58,430 bases of DNA from Lingula anatina (lineage: Eukaryota; Brachiopoda; Lingulata; Lingulida; Lingulidae). The position numbers were made by a program, and so were the translations under genes. A model generated the notes under the pieces. The model did not search any database. It was not told the origin of the DNA and was given only the letters and a program-made list of their open reading frames with translations. The stretch lies in the NCBI RefSeq assembly GCF_001039355.2, contig NW_019775938.1, positions 46,795 to 105,224 on the forward strand. The letters are read 5' to 3'. Positions 43,788 to 57,949 of this stretch are shown in pieces (position 1 is the stretch's first letter; each line of letters starts with the position of its first letter).

Positions 43788-44950
43788 AATCACTCCTAAG
43801 TCCTTTCATTAAATGTCACCTCCTGAGGATTACAAAAGGATCCCAGTTTTGCTAGATTTCAATTTGCAGAAATTCAGTCAACACCAATGTTTGCAAGCAC
43901 AGGACATTTTCTGGTGTGCATGGGCAATCTTGCTGGATCCATAATGCAACATGATCTGGTAAAATTCAGATATTTGTTTATCAATTTAACTGACATATAT
44001 TGCTGAATTGTTTGGTGGTAGAAGGAAATCACTAATCCTTTCATAATCTTCAGAACATTTTGTGAGTAATTGTTTTATTTTGCCATGTATAATTCATTGA
44101 TGGTGCTTCAGTTATACACAAGAATGTTAATGCAAAATTTCAATGAGTAACATGGTAACAGATAGTGTTGGAGACCCCTTTCATCTTTAGTTCCCAGAAA
44201 AATAACAGTATCTTTTTCTGACAAATTGAAAACATTTGAATGCACTGTAAATGCACAGTCCTCATCAGTGCTTAAAACCTCATACTTTGAAGTCGTCTGA
44301 TGTTAGTAACCTTATTTTATTGGATGTTGAAATTTTGTTGGTAACTTAGATTATATTTAATGTTAGTTTCTCCTTTTGCTTTTCCTTCTTATTTCAGTTC
44401 ATCTTTTTATATGCGTCATAATGTTGCTTTATAAAATATCCATAAATGTCAGTTTTACAAGAATACCAGACAATGCATTTATAAAACTCCACGCTCTACT
44501 ATTTACAAGAGTACAATTTTTTTTCTCAGATAAGCTTGCTGGAAAAGTTTAAAATCTCACAAAAGTTTTTTTTTTTTTTTTTTTTTTTTTTAGGTTAAAA
44601 ATTATTTATGGACACACTTGAGGTAATTTTCTCATATCATGGTAAACTGCTTTAAAATAATGGAAAATTGAAATTAATCCAGCTCTTATCATGATAAGGG
44701 CTTAATGAAATGTAGAAAAGAAAGTCTATTTTAGATATAAGGTGTGCAATTCATTCTCTTTCAGCATTAAGTTAATACAGCTGTAATCCTTTGAACAGCT
44801 AGAAAGTTCCCCAACCTTTTAAAGAAGTTAATCAGACAGACTTAATATTTATACATCATTTCTCATCGTCATTGGTGCATATTGTATGCAGTAACTGTGA
44901 TCATCTGTCATTATGAATAAATGTATGAACATACTTGTATGTTTTGGTAT
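43121..44950 (+). other. NF1: NF1 3'UTR and candidate polyadenylation signals
   Basis: AT-rich sequence after the stop. AATAAA hexamers occur at 43164-43169, 43711-43716 and 44916-44921. The last is followed within about 30 bp by a GT-rich stretch (GTATGTTTTGGTATTGG), so it is the best distal site. A (TA)n tract at 43724-43782 and a T-run at 44566-44591 lie inside. Transcript data are needed to place the true end. Confidence 0.45.
43724..43782. repeat. (TA)n microsatellite
   Basis: About 29 uninterrupted TA units downstream of the NF1 stop. Confidence 0.95.
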
Positions 44951-47814
44951 TGGCTTTATTGTATTTATGTGAAATTGTAAATCAGTCAACTTCTATCTTG
45001 CCTATATCAGATTAAGAACTCTCTCACAATCACTTGCACCTTTAAAATACCGAGTTGATAATCGATTCGACCCCAGCTTGAAATTGTCAATACCTGTTAG
45101 AGCTTACTTACAAGGCAAGTTTTAAAACCTGAAGTGTCTGGCAACATGAACCAGCTCATTTCAGCTACAGACCCAAAGACTGAGTTGTTATGCATCTCAA
45201 CAGAACTGATCTAGGTAATTCATTTTCGTATCCTGAAGTTCCCCACAGCTGTGTTTCCATTATGACATTTCTGACCACTAATGGAGTTATTGATGATGCA
45301 TTGTCATCCCAGTTCCTCCTTGCCACAAATTCAGTTTACTGTGGGATAATCTTAATGTTAGGTAACGTTGGAATCTGATCTTTCAAGTGGCCATATGGGA
45401 AGGTTAATCCTCTCCTTGCACCCTGAGTTTCAAAGGACATCAGCAACTTGCCTCTATACACTGTGTCAGAATGGATAGAAGAAAGGGGAGTTTCCAATGT
45501 CCTCTGAAACTCAGGGTGCCTCATTCTACCTGCTGTAAATATCAATTCCTAAGTGACTTCGCCTGGTGAAGAAATTCAATAAAATGTGTGGATCTAAGGG
45601 GTTCCTGCTCTTGGGTAGGATCAAGGATGTTAATGGGAGTGTAATGACCCAGTAGCTCTGTGATGTAACTAGTGGTACATGCCCACCCACATTATGGGCA
45701 CTTGCCACTTGGTGAGGTCACCTGTAACAATATGCTGCCAGCTCATTATGTTTGTTTGGGTTGAACAGATATCTATTACATAGCAGCAGGAGATGAAAGC
45801 GGACTCCATAATGAAGGGATACATGGTCAATGGCATATTGTGTGGATTGCACGTGTGATAAGCAGCTGTCTTGAAAGTAATTTGGATACAATTAAAACAA
45901 GTAGGGATTTTAATTCGATTTTGAAACTGAATGAGAAATACTCGATGAATTGTGTATACATCCCATCCTACTGTCTGTATTGATCTCTTTATAATGTAGA
46001 TTACTCTTCAAAAATTATGTAAAAAAAAAAAAAAAACGAACATTTACATTGTATAACAAATGCAGTTATGAATATTTTAATTTTGGAAAAAAATACCAGG
46101 AATGTGTCTCATTTATTTTTATGCAAAACATTCACATGGTTCTGCATCCAATGGACGCAAATTGACAATCCCAGTGTTGAATTTACAAGTCTCCAACTCT
46201 GGGAAGTAAATTTCAACTGGCACTTAAGCAATTCAACTCAAAGGAAACATTTTAAGTCGGAGTGTTTTGTTGGAGGGAGCCATTTAAACAGACAGAAGAA
46301 AGATGGTAATTTAAATAGAAAACAGTACAGAGAACCAACCATGTAGCAATTAGAGTAGCATCACATTACTGCCAGTAATCCATACAAAGTGTGTCCATTA
46401 ACTGACATCAATATTTTAAAAGTCATTTCCAGGGTAAATGACCAAGTAGACTAGATCAGTAAATACTGTGTGACGCCTGAATAGACAAAATTACAGAAAA
46501 TGTGGTGAAAATTATGTAAAGAACACATTTAACTGAAATCTTTCAAGGAAGCTTGAAATTCTAAATACCTGTACATTACAAGATAATCATTAACAGAATA
46601 GCTGCAAAATGGGAATCAATAATGTATTTGTTAAATAAACCTTTTATTTAAATGCTGACTAGAGTATTGTAATAATACCTATACCCAGTTATAGGATGTC
46701 TACTTGTTCACAAAAAGATGATATTGTTGTTTAAAATGGAGTTGTACATTAAAATAGCTGCTCGAGGCCCCAAGAGACACGAAAATTCACTCTAAGCTTT
46801 ACTGCCATTTATCGTCAGCACTTAAACCAGATTACAAGTTCGTTATTATTATCACAGTGATTCAATCTTGGTAACCACACTGACAGCGGAGAGTGGATAC
46901 CCATATGGCGCAAGCCTTTGGTACTTCTGATACAGTCCAATGTTTATCTCAAGTTTTGCCTATAGGTTTTAGTCATTGGCCACTCCACACCTACAGAAGG
47001 GATGAGTATGTTTATCTTCTGTGTGGAGCCCCAGCTTCAATTTTGACAGGCTGCACACAGCAATGTTGCCAAACTGCTTGTTGATATGTTTTTCAGTGCA
47101 GTGGGGGGTTTCTGTTAGATTGAACTCTTAAAGTTTGGAGTATTTCTTCTTGCAACTGGTTTGCTATTTGTTTCAGTAACAATTTTGCACATGTGGTGCT
47201 ATACAGGGGGTCCCTTTTGAAAGAAACATCTTGTGATTTGTCAGGAGCCAAAACAGAATTAGAGAAAAAAAAGGAGTAAAAAATGGCCACTGCCTGTCTG
47301 CATTTCACTGTAATTTGTGACAACTTTAAAAACATTTTACTTGATAAATCAGTTAAAGATACCTGTTTTTCTGTTAGTTGTGTTTGCCAAGTGCATTTAC
47401 CAGAGGAAATACTAAACTTAGTAAAATTGGCAAATACAGCCAAAAGTTATTTGAATATATACAGACACAGAAAGTATCTGCACATAAAACAGAGTAACTA
47501 GAAATAATTTTATACAATTGCATTACACAAAACTTTGTTTGGCTTTTATAAAAAGCAATTTAATAAAAAAACAGACTGTGACATTCCTAAACTACATACA
47601 GATTTTATTATATAAAATATGACATAACAGCTGTGGTCTCTTTTTCACAAACAAATTCCTTAAAAACTTTTAATGATTAAGCATTCAACGTCTCACACAA
47701 GACACTTTCTTGATGTCAGTTCTGGTTCGGTATTTTTCTTTAAGAGAATTCAATGTAACAGGGCCACGATTGCTTCTAACCACGCACTGAAGCAAAATGA
47801 GTCTTGGATCACTG
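44951..47814. other. Spacer between the converging NF1 and LHFPL-family genes
   Basis: Contains the 100-bp CACCCTGAG element, an A-run near 46020-46036, and probably the 3'UTR of the minus-strand tetraspan gene (a TTTATT, i.e. AATAAA on the minus strand, near 47604 is a candidate signal). No coding exon was recognised. Confidence 0.55.
45419..45518. mobile_element. Miniature element with CACCCTGAG inverted ends
   Basis: 100 bp with inverted ends CACCCTGAGTTTCAAAGGACAT and, reversed, CACCCTGAGTTTCAGAGGACAT. The first nine bases equal those of the hAT-like MITE at 13460, so the same transposase family is likely. No clean 8-bp target duplication is seen. Confidence 0.5.
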
Positions 47815-50800
47815 CTATAGAAAAGCTTCCTCTCTGTGATAATGCAGTACTTTCATTTCCGTCTCCACAGGTCTAAATACATTGGATTCTGAGTACTCTG
47901 GCATGTATGGTTTATAGGAATCCATGCCGCAGACGGGCCCATAGGCTTTAGTGTCTGTGTACTGAGCTAGGAATGGACAGAACATGGCTAGAGCTGTGCC
48001 TACAATTCCCAACATGTAGGCCCAACCAAAGTGACAGTCCCCAGAATTGAAAATCCCCGTTTTACCACAGTAGTAGCTGACCAGTCGGGAATCCAGCCCA
48101 AATGGATAAACTATCAGTCCTGCGATCATGATGAGAACTAGAAAGAAAAAGGACATGTTTATTATTGAAGATGTTCAATTTTTAAATAAATCTATAACAG
48201 AACTGAATATAAGCATATAATGTAATAATATCAGATATACAGAAATTTATGGAAAAAATTCATATTAAAGCCTGTATATCTTGTGGAATTGCAATTTCAA
48301 GAAAGATGTATATCTTACAGATCCGTTTTTTTTTTTCTTGGAAACATGACAGATTGTCATATTTCCAATCAATACCTTGTTAAAAAGAGCCCCTAATAAA
48401 CAAAAGATGATTTTCTATTCATGGAAAAATCCTCAACCATATCCATATCCCATGCTGCTCGGTCTTTGATCGTATTATTACATTTCCATTCGCTTAATTG
48501 CAGTTTTACCACTTAATTAAGAGATGGGATTGAGCTGTAAAACATAGTTACATGCTCACTGCTCACGTGTGAAAGATCAATGAGTGTCTAAATAATCCCC
48601 CATTGTTCTTCCAGTTAAGTCTTTAGCCACTGTACTGCCTAGAGAATTGGATGATATTACCAATGAATATTAAGGTGTTCATCCGTATTGTGCTGATAAT
48701 TAAAGGCAAAGGTTGAACTATTAATCAAACTCAAATATCCTAGTCTTCTTTTTAATCCCAAAAGGTGAGAATTTTCCCTGAGAGGATTAACAATGCAAAA
48801 CAAAAAGAGAAAATAATAGCTTTTACCAGCTTATTTTTTTTATGGAAGTAGCATTCACCATTTCAAAGTAGTGTCCAAAAGTTCATTAAAGATCTCAATA
48901 AGCCAATCCTTGTGGTTTATCTGTTCAATTCAAACTGTTTTATGCCAGCAAGTTGACAACTGTGTATAAACCTAGGTGGTCAGTAGAAAGGTTTGAAAAT
49001 AAATATTGAATTTAGAAACCTTGAAACCATCCCCTTTTCTAATGGACTTAGAAGTGACCACATGTGGATTCCTCAATAGCCATTACAGCATCTATACACA
49101 GAGAAGCAGGTGGTGAAAACTAAGGCAGTTTTACCAATGAAATTGTCTCATATTCTCTCCAGACACTAAATGCAGTTAAGAGCGCAGAGTTAAAGCGCAG
49201 CTGACTGCCACCATACACCTTATTTGTAAAAGAAAGATGTTACTTCTTTCTGGCAGAGCTGGGGAGTATTTTTGTTTGTTTTAAAAATATGGCCCAGACT
49301 GTGTGCATTGGGTGCTCAACCTTGCTGGCATCTCACCTCAGCAGGCTGCCCAGTGAGTTAGCTACCAAACCCCAGTATCAAAACCACTGAGGGACATAGG
49401 TGAGTATGGTCCAAGTTGATACAGGCCTGCAGGTACTTTCCTCTCATAACATGCCACAACAAAACTACATTACCAAATGACAAACGTAATGTTTCCTCGT
49501 CAGCGCTGAGGCTGGAGGACAGCAGACATGAAAATTACCCTGATTTATGAATTACATCAAAGACTGTTCTTTCTCCAAGTCTTCACAGGCACCTGCTGGT
49601 GTGAGCCCCTGTCATTAATTGCACATTAAAGGCAAGGCAAAATGGTAGAAATTGTGCAGAATTACGGCAATTTTGGACGTGGCAAATGTCAAAACAGATG
49701 TGATGCAACGTAACTCAACATCCAACCAGCAAGAAAATTGGATTAGCTGTTACGGTTTATGTTCCCATGACTGATGGTTGTTTGAACTGATTTAGAAATA
49801 ATAATAAAGATACTCTGTGGTGACAGATAAATTAATGTGATGTATATATGCAAAATCTCCATTCCTCAAATTTGTGTGCTTTTGAAATGGATTGTACGAG
49901 GTATTAATTACCAAAGAGGTACATTTTTTAAAACAAACAACCCTTTAAAAGGGACATGTTGCAGGGCAGAAATCTATCTATTGGCCACTTCTATTGAAAT
50001 ATCCTGTCTTATGGGAATCCTAAATTAGTCCCTCAACACATTTCTCCCTAAACCAGTTTTAAAATAAAACTCTGGCAATAATTTAATTTATTTCACCAAG
50101 AATATAGTGAGGTTCCGTTCATAACATACTTCCTCTAAGGGCATTAAACAGATAACTATCAAATAAATATTATGTACCGATTATTCGCAGGGCTTTTCTA
50201 AAAAGGTTAGATCAATTAATTCAAACTGACCACTGACTGCCCAGTGGTAATACCTGGTGAGAGGCGTGAGAAAATCTTCCCAGACAATCTGGTTCATGTT
50301 ATTTACTCCGTTATGTCAGCAAACATCTTAGAACAACAACTGTAATTAGCTGTGGGATACTGCTCAATTAGACTCAGTTGAGCATGACTTGCCTCCCTTC
50401 CCCTTGGTCGGCCATACATCACACGTGCCACCTGGTTATCTGATACAAAATACTTGGAAAAATAAAATGTGTTGCTTGTGAAGATGGACAAGACAAGATA
50501 ATCTGGATTCTTTAAAACTAACTAAGATGTTAAGATGATTGAATTTTGCTACCTCAGATAGAATCAACATCTTCCTAATTATCATTTAATCAATGGGGTA
50601 GTGGGTCTTAGCCGCCTTAAGATACGTATATTGTGGGAATTGCCTGGAACTGTTTTGAGAAACATTACACCAAATTACTTGCAATATCTCATTTAAGCAT
50701 CTCTCATTATGACCAGATCAATACCCCTCCAAATTCAGTAGTTGGGGAAGCAGAACAGACCTAGGTAATGTCGCTGTACAACTTTTGTGAGGATCATTAA

Positions 50801-53800
50801 ACTAAACCCCAGTTGACCGAGACAGCAAGGCGGAGTGGTCTTTACTGCTATTCAACCCTATTATCCCAACTCTCTAGGTGTGTGCTGCACTGCTGCAGTG
50901 CTGGGGTATTATTACCTTGCGTGCACCAATAGATTTATGGGATAATTAAAGATTCTCGAGATGAAATAAGATTGTTCGCCCAACATTAACTGCACTACAC
51001 ATATGCACCCTCAGTCATCTGTCTTTGAAAAGAGCTAATCTGCCAGCGAGCATGCAGTTTTAGAACTCATGAAGTAGGGCCTAGTTTTTCCAAGGTGTAG
51101 ACTTCTGTCTCCACCACCACCCAAGCAATGATCTATACTGGCTGCCCTCAAAGAGAAAGATGTATATATAGTTCTCTAAGTATCTACACTTCAAAGAGCC
51201 TCCAGTTACCAATTACGCACCACGTTCTGGCAAATGGCACTGTGTCGAGGGGTTTGTACTTAGATCTGCAAAGCACACAGACAAACAAACCACAAGTGTA
51301 AGAAATATTTTTGTTTGTCATATTCCTTTTGAGATTTCTATTGAGATTTTGCCATAATAAAGAAACCTAACCCCAGTAAGTGCACTTCAGGAAGATCTGT
51401 AGAATATCAGTGGACAATAACTCTCTAAAATAGGATGCATTGTCGCATCATGCTTCTTCTGTGTTAAAATAAATACATTTTCATTCTTGAGGCATTCAAT
51501 ATGTTTTTATGCCTCTGAAGATAATCACTTCTACATTTCCTCCCATTTCCTGATCGATGACATGTATCCTCTGGCATAAAGATGAATAGCTATCCAAACA
51601 CGGGTAAAATGTTACTACGTCTAAAATAATATCACTACTTCAAACCTCCTGAGACTGTTAACAGTCAAAATGAATTCAATAATAAGCAATACTTCATCAA
51701 AACAATATATCTGTGTCACTTGGGAAGTGACAGCAACATCTTGGTGTTTGGATGGCCCTGTAAAGTCTTCATTAATCCAGGCATTAAATAGGGCCTCAGT
51801 GCACAGGAAATAATAAGATGATTGAACAGTCTTATGGCCAACTAACTTTAAAAGGAGGCTATTATCACATAGATAAATGTTTTTCATCATTTACCAAACC
51901 ATATGATTATACTAATAAAAGATCTGATGACGCTCATCTATTTGGCAGTAGTTGTTCATTGAATGAGGAGAAATGCTGTAACTGTTTCAGGAAATGAGAA
52001 AAACTTATCTGAAGTACATTATCAGGTAAATTAAAAGCATTTCTACAGTCATCTACCACAGAACTTGATACAGGAAATTTTATTTTGTATTCCTATAATA
52101 CAGTTTAATTACCAAAAATAATCAACTTTAGACACTCACTGAATCTGATCTACCAATTTCAGAAAATTTTATTCAAGAAAGAAAAAAAAAATAGAATTTT
52201 TCTATTTAAGTAATAACAGGGCTCTGGTAAGTGTCAAAATATTCCAATATTTCACTAATCCCCTGCCAGCAGGGATTAGTAATTATTTTACAGCTTAACA
52301 TACTACATAGCAAGGGATTAACAGGCTACCCAGTTGGCTCCCTACATGCACCACTGCATGAGGTTTCTCCACGTATTAAGGCTAACTGTAAAAGACAAAA
52401 CCTGACATATTGAGGTGTAAATGTAAGTGGATATAAGCAGATGACATAACAGCAGCACTCTGTTGATAAGTGGCTGCTAAATATCACACCTTTTGGTATT
52501 TACACCTAAGAATGGTGGGAACAATCTTGTACAGTTACCAATTTGTTTGTGCTGTGGAAAACACAGCAAGAATTAACATGGTATATGTAATGAGTTGATT
52601 GTTCTTCCATTGTCAAAAATTGCTTACTTAACAATTTCTATGTTTCTGTGATTTAATTTTCTAACTGGAATTACATGGTGAATGTATTTGAGCTGCAGAG
52701 TGTGAAATCTTCAGGTCTTATCTGCCATGTGAGAAAATGACATATATTAGTACTAATGGGATGTTTAAAATGTAATTAATTCCACACTGCTTTCATCAAT
52801 TTGGGTTAACAAAACTGACATCACAGACCTTAATTTCACGTACACTACTAACTATCAACAGATAAAATGCAACAAATACACTCTCCATCTCATAATCATG
52901 AGACTTTTTCATGAATGCTTTAAATCACCTGACCTCAACTAGATTCAGGTTTTAGGAGATACACATGATGAAGAGCACAACTATTCCAACTGTACATTGC
53001 AGCTGGCAGGGAAGCCCAGTTAATGATAGGGAGGAATGAAGGGGAAGTCCCTCGCTATCTTTGATCTCTGACACCTGGAGGAATTTTTGCTGTTGTTCCT
53101 TTTTTTCCCTTTTATTTTACAAGCCCCACCTGTGAGCACCCTAGCCCACACCATGGTGCTGATAATTGAAAAAAAAATCTGGTAACTGATATCTTGGTCG
53201 CCACATGGACACCTGATCATCTGAATTGATGGACCACAGAAAGGAAGCACAAATTGTGAAGAAATGGGTGTAAAATGACCATTAAATTCCTACCCCATGT
53301 AGTGGCTCAATAAAACGGAAGACAAATAAAAAAGTAATGTGGACATAAGATACACTGATAATATAATGTTTCCCTTGTAAGGCAAGCAGATGGATCACCA
53401 GAAACAACTGTGTCGGTTTTAAATTTCATAAACAAATATTTTTCTACAGAAAAACATCTTAAACCTTCCTTAAACACCTATATGTATTACTCAGTGCTAT
53501 TTGAGACTGTATGAACAGTGTTTAACTTGTCAAGTGTTCAGTATATATGTAATTATAGTATGTCAACCAACCCATGCATAGGTATATATAGACATGGGTC
53601 TCATACTGGATTCTTTGCTTCCATATCAAATCCACCCTCAGTTAATTTAACCTGGCATGGAGGATCTAAGTGATTATTCAACATCAGAACTCACATAAAT
53701 TGATACTGCCTTTTTTATGTAAACCCCATAAAAACAGATTTTATGACCCCTCCATCTCACTGGGCAGAAAAAGACGCAGAAATTCATTGAACTTGTAAAT

Positions 53801-55134
53801 TGGTTTGCTAGCATATGACATCCAACGGCAATTCGCGAGATATATCAATCAATCAAATTGATACAGTCCAACCAAGTTCACAAAAACAGGCAGATGCATT
53901 TTTGCAATTACAACCCCCCCCCCTACCAAAACACACACACAACACACCTTTTCATGGATCAATTTCTAGAAAAAAAAAACAAAAAGAAGAGACATTCAGG
54001 CGGCTATCTAGAAACATCAATATCAAAATTAGAGAGAGAAAGGACCATTACAAAATGTACTCCTCCCCCCTCCCCTCCCCAGCACACACACATTAAATTT
54101 GTCTTACTGATCAATCTCAAGCCAGCGGGGGATTCTAAAGAGAAACTTGATGGAGATCCCCATTAAGATAGATGCAATGAGATGAGTGGACAGATAGCAG
54201 CTGAAATCTAAGTTCTAAAGATGGAGAAGATTGTTGTTCTGTCTTTGCTTTGCCCACCCAGGTGTGTAAGACAAGCATTGGGTTTCACACTGGCTATTTT
54301 ACCTGTTCTTTGATTTTAAATGACGCCCAGCCCGAACTAATGTGACACACAGAAGACACATGTTCATAGTTCGTGTTGTTGACCACTTCACTTACACAAG
54401 TGGATATATCCGCCCTAAGCCACCAGTATGCGTTTAGGTACGTTGCCAACATTTTGGAGATAAGTCTTAAAATTAATTGGTAACATAAACCCATAGAAAC
54501 TATCAAAAGCCCAATTTTAATGGCCAAGTCATTACAGCACAGGAAACTGCAAACAACAGATTGTGGAATTGCCTTTTTTATCTCATAAAAGCAGAAAATG
54601 AATACTAACAGGAATAAATGGGGACCCATTACCCATGGGTATTATTATGAATTATATTCTTTTACCTGCAACAAGCTGCATGTACCCAGCGCTGAGGGCC
54701 ACTTTTTTATCACAGGCAGAAGGGAGACACAGGCTAGTTATGGCTAATATTGCAGCGAAACACAGGAAGGCGCACCCCCCTCCAAATAACACGCAGGAGG
54801 CCTGCCAAGCACTTGAGGGGAAGAAAGAAAAGTCAAAATGTCCACCATATATCCGGCAGTGGTGATGATGAACTGTCCTGTCAGGGCTGTGGTTTTCCTG
54901 ATAACAAAAACTGTAAATTCCAAAACTGTTCCATTGCTCAAAGTCAATAATCCAGTAGGGTTGCATGAAACTGAAAGCACAAGATGCTGCCACTAGCATG
55001 GACAGTAATGTCCAGAGGAGACTTATAGGGGTTGCCATCACCCTTGCCCTGTCCCTACAAGAGGTACTGCAGCAGTGGTAGCCTGTCTCTTCCATACTGT
55101 CTGAATCCAAGTCCTTGCTCTTAAAAATACTCAT
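47815..55134 (-). CDS. LHFPL-family tetraspan membrane protein (2 coding exons)
   Basis: Exons on the minus strand: 54666-55134, then 47815-48137; the junction completes a split Val codon (LVA-V-LIM); 263 residues ending in TAG. Four hydrophobic segments: ISLLWTLLSMLVAASCAFSF, CVLFGGGCAFLCFAAILAIT, a third across the exon junction ending AGLIVYPFGLDS, and WAYMLGIVGTALAMFCPFL. The family pattern is present: FMQPYWI after helix 1, cysteines in the first extracellular loop, PSSAW before helix 2, YPFGLDS..V..YCG and GDCHFGWAY before helix 4. LHFPL proteins are accessory subunits of channels and receptors (for example LHFPL5 in hair-cell mechanotransduction, LHFPL4 at GABA-A synapses). The subfamily is not assigned here. 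An N-H-S sequon lies in the first loop. A 5' non-coding exon may exist upstream. The cytoplasmic tail is longer than in most members. Confidence 0.85.
48138..54665 (-). other. Large intron of the LHFPL-family gene
   Basis: 6.5 kb between donor TTGCAG|GTAAAA and acceptor TTTCTAG|TTCTC. It holds a small hairpin at about 52254-52282 (ACTAATCCC and its reverse), CA and C-rich simple sequence at 53910-54095, and otherwise unrecognised AT-rich DNA. Open frames at 49837, 51621, 53020, 53815 and 54294 show no domain or splice context. Confidence 0.6.
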
Positions 55135-57949
55135 CTGGCAAACTGTCTGGTAAATAAAAATCCAAGCATTCAGCACACTGTGTTAGAAAGATCCCATCAC
55201 TCTAGCAAAGATGTTTTTTCCATGAGGGAATGGGGGTAACAATTCCCTAATGAGTTTTGGCACTAAAAGCTGAAAAATATGTTAATCAAAATTGTTCTCC
55301 TGTTGAGTATTTTCCCCTCTGCGTGGTGTTGATTAATGTATCTTGTCATTAGTTGTGAAGTTATAATTAACAGCCTTCTTCCTAAGTTACTTGAGTAACT
55401 TAACTTGGTCCAAGGTAAAAAGAAATTAAATAGACACTAGCAGATCTGCTTTTTTCAAATCTTTGCTTATAAAAACACTACATCCAAACACTTTGGTATC
55501 ACGTCTGAAGAGGTACACTCTCTCACTAGTGCCCCAAAATGTAAAACCTCTCCTAATAAACTACTCAGAAGATCAACATGAGATTGAAATAACAATCACT
55601 CTGGAAGAGTCCATTCACCAGGCAGGCGGCAGTGAAAATGTGGACCAATCACATTACTTCACTGGGCTAGGATTTCTCAGGCAGCACTGGGCATTCACAT
55701 CCAAGCATGAGGAAAAAGAGCCAATAATCTCTAGAAAACTACATTTGTGATCAATTAATATTATTGCCTAAGTTGGAGTTAGGTTAGTTATGTATTCTGT
55801 GTAGCATCATCCTGGGATATGAGCATTCACATCCATGCTTCCATCAATAGCACTAATGTTAACTAATGGTGAGAAATTTGCAGTTTCTGTTGCCATTAAT
55901 CATTTACTGGAAGCTAATAACTACCACCTATCACTGCAAAACTGAAGCATTAAATGATGAGAACTATCACATGTCTGTGTGCTCTTTATTTAGTGAACAT
56001 AAATCTTTACTTTTTGCCTTTGAAGTGTTCAAACATTGTCACCTCTTGTGTTTATTCCAGAAATTATCTCCCATCTTACTACAAGTTGTAATATGTAATA
56101 GTGCCAATAGTGATATTAATGTCAGATCCTTTCAAAAAAAAAAAAAAAAAAAAATCTGATTCGTGCTTTAAAATAATTTGATATTATTATTAAGCACTAA
56201 CAATTAAAATTTTAAAACATAATTACCTCAACAAAACACTGAGTGAGGGAGAAAGAGAATGGAAAACAAATAACAAATGTCCTTGAAATTAATTTTGTGT
56301 AAACTTTGAAAGCTTCCTCTCTGTCTCTCCCTCTCAGCCACCCACCCCTCCATTTCTAAGCACATCCCTGACAATATTGATGTATAACAGCATTCCTCAA
56401 TTGTGTCCTGACAACCCTTCAATCCACAACTTACTACTAAAAAACCATTATTTTCTAGCAAACATGAAGATGAATGTCCAATGCATGCTGATTCTACAGA
56501 AAAAAATAGGGCCAGATGAGGTTTTATTACATTAAGCCGAACTTCAAATGCCATCAGTATAATCGACCAACCTCTTTCTTGCAGACAAGACCCCATATTC
56601 ACGTTGATCCAACTGAGATTTAATTAGCAAGGAAAAAGACCTGAACACAGTGGGGAATCTGCCCATTGGCTTTTAGTGAGATGAATTTCACTGTCATGAA
56701 TCAACTACCTGTGCAAAGCGACCCATTATTTACATGTACTCTCTTTCACGGCACCTTCTAATATCTGAAAGTAATATACTACTCTCAAAGTCACTGCACA
56801 GTACTTGTAGATAAAACTTATTTATGTAAACATTTTTAACAGATTTTATTGTTTTTCTTAATTTGTTAAACATTAGGATTCTGATAACATATGAAATTTG
56901 TCGTAAATGATACTAAGGCAGCACACCTGCATGTTTCACCTATACCCTGGGGTGACAGAGGCTTTCAAAATTGGTGTGTCATTAAAATCAAATTAATGTG
57001 TATTGCTGGCTTGGACCACCCACAGGTGAATGTGAGCATGCACGTGTGTATGCCTGTGTGTGTGTGTGTGTGTGTGTGTGCTTCATTGCATGATGAAAAC
57101 TGTTGAAGTGTGCTCAACACATTACAAAATACGTAAAAACCTTACAAAATTAAACCCCTCCGGATATATTTATGTACCCTCCACCAGGGCCACAGATTGA
57201 TTTTTCACTAGATATTCACATATGACTTACTCTTCACTTTTTCTCTTCCCTGTCCAGTGAGAATTATTGTATGGAATTTATGTCATCACTCAGATGGCCT
57301 CTGGTATAGAGTAGTTGTGTATTCTATGTAGCATCATTATATGGGACGTACTACATCACGAAATTCCTTCTATGAATAGTACTAATATTTAACTAATAGT
57401 GAGAAATTTGAAGTTTGATTTAAAAAATCACATTTACATCAGATATACATCTGTCAGAGGCTAGCTGTTGAAAGCATTTACAATATGAATATTGATTAAA
57501 AATATCAAAATCATTTTGTGGTTTTGTTTTGACATCAATCACATATACATAAGATAAAAGCATAAAACTGACCTTAGATTTACAATGTTCATCTTAAATT
57601 AAGCTAATTTGATTAAACTGCTGTGATATCAATTAAACCTTCTCTGTAACCTTGACAACAATTTTCACAAACAAAAATCAATATGACGATATCCTAGCTT
57701 AAGGTATAAGATAAATTACAATAGCTGTAGGAAACTGGAGTTGAACATTATATAGATACTCAGTGCTCACTCAGAAAACATTGCTTACGGAGGTCATCTT
57801 ATATTGTATTCACATATACCTTTTCACAATAAATTAACCGAGGCTACATATATTTTGAATTATGTATAATCAGAGTTGTCAATAATAAGCATGTGGTCTT
57901 CAGATATTTAAGCATTTTTGACAACATATTTTCAGGTGAAGTTTACTGT
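55135..57949. other. Upstream region of the LHFPL-family gene
   Basis: Should contain the promoter and possibly a non-coding first exon of the minus-strand gene, but no motif decides this. Holds an A-run at 56133-56153, a (TG)n microsatellite at 57053-57080, and a diverged direct repeat pair (55785-55889 and 57312-57418). Confidence 0.5.
57053..57080. repeat. (TG)n microsatellite
   Basis: 14 uninterrupted TG units. Confidence 0.93.

Noticed and set aside
52254-52282. Short hairpin with ACTAATCCC arms in the tetraspan-gene intron
   Set aside because: About 10-bp stem with a bulge; too short to separate from chance in 6.5 kb of AT-rich sequence.
54652-55176. Reading the LHFPL-family exon from the upstream Met (MLNAWIFIYQ)
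   Set aside because: The extra 14 residues have no family similarity and overlap a possible acceptor; the Met at 55134 is a better start.
56228-56602. 124-codon minus-strand open frame upstream of the tetraspan gene
   Set aside because: No recognisable domain, low-complexity segments and no splice support; treated as chance.
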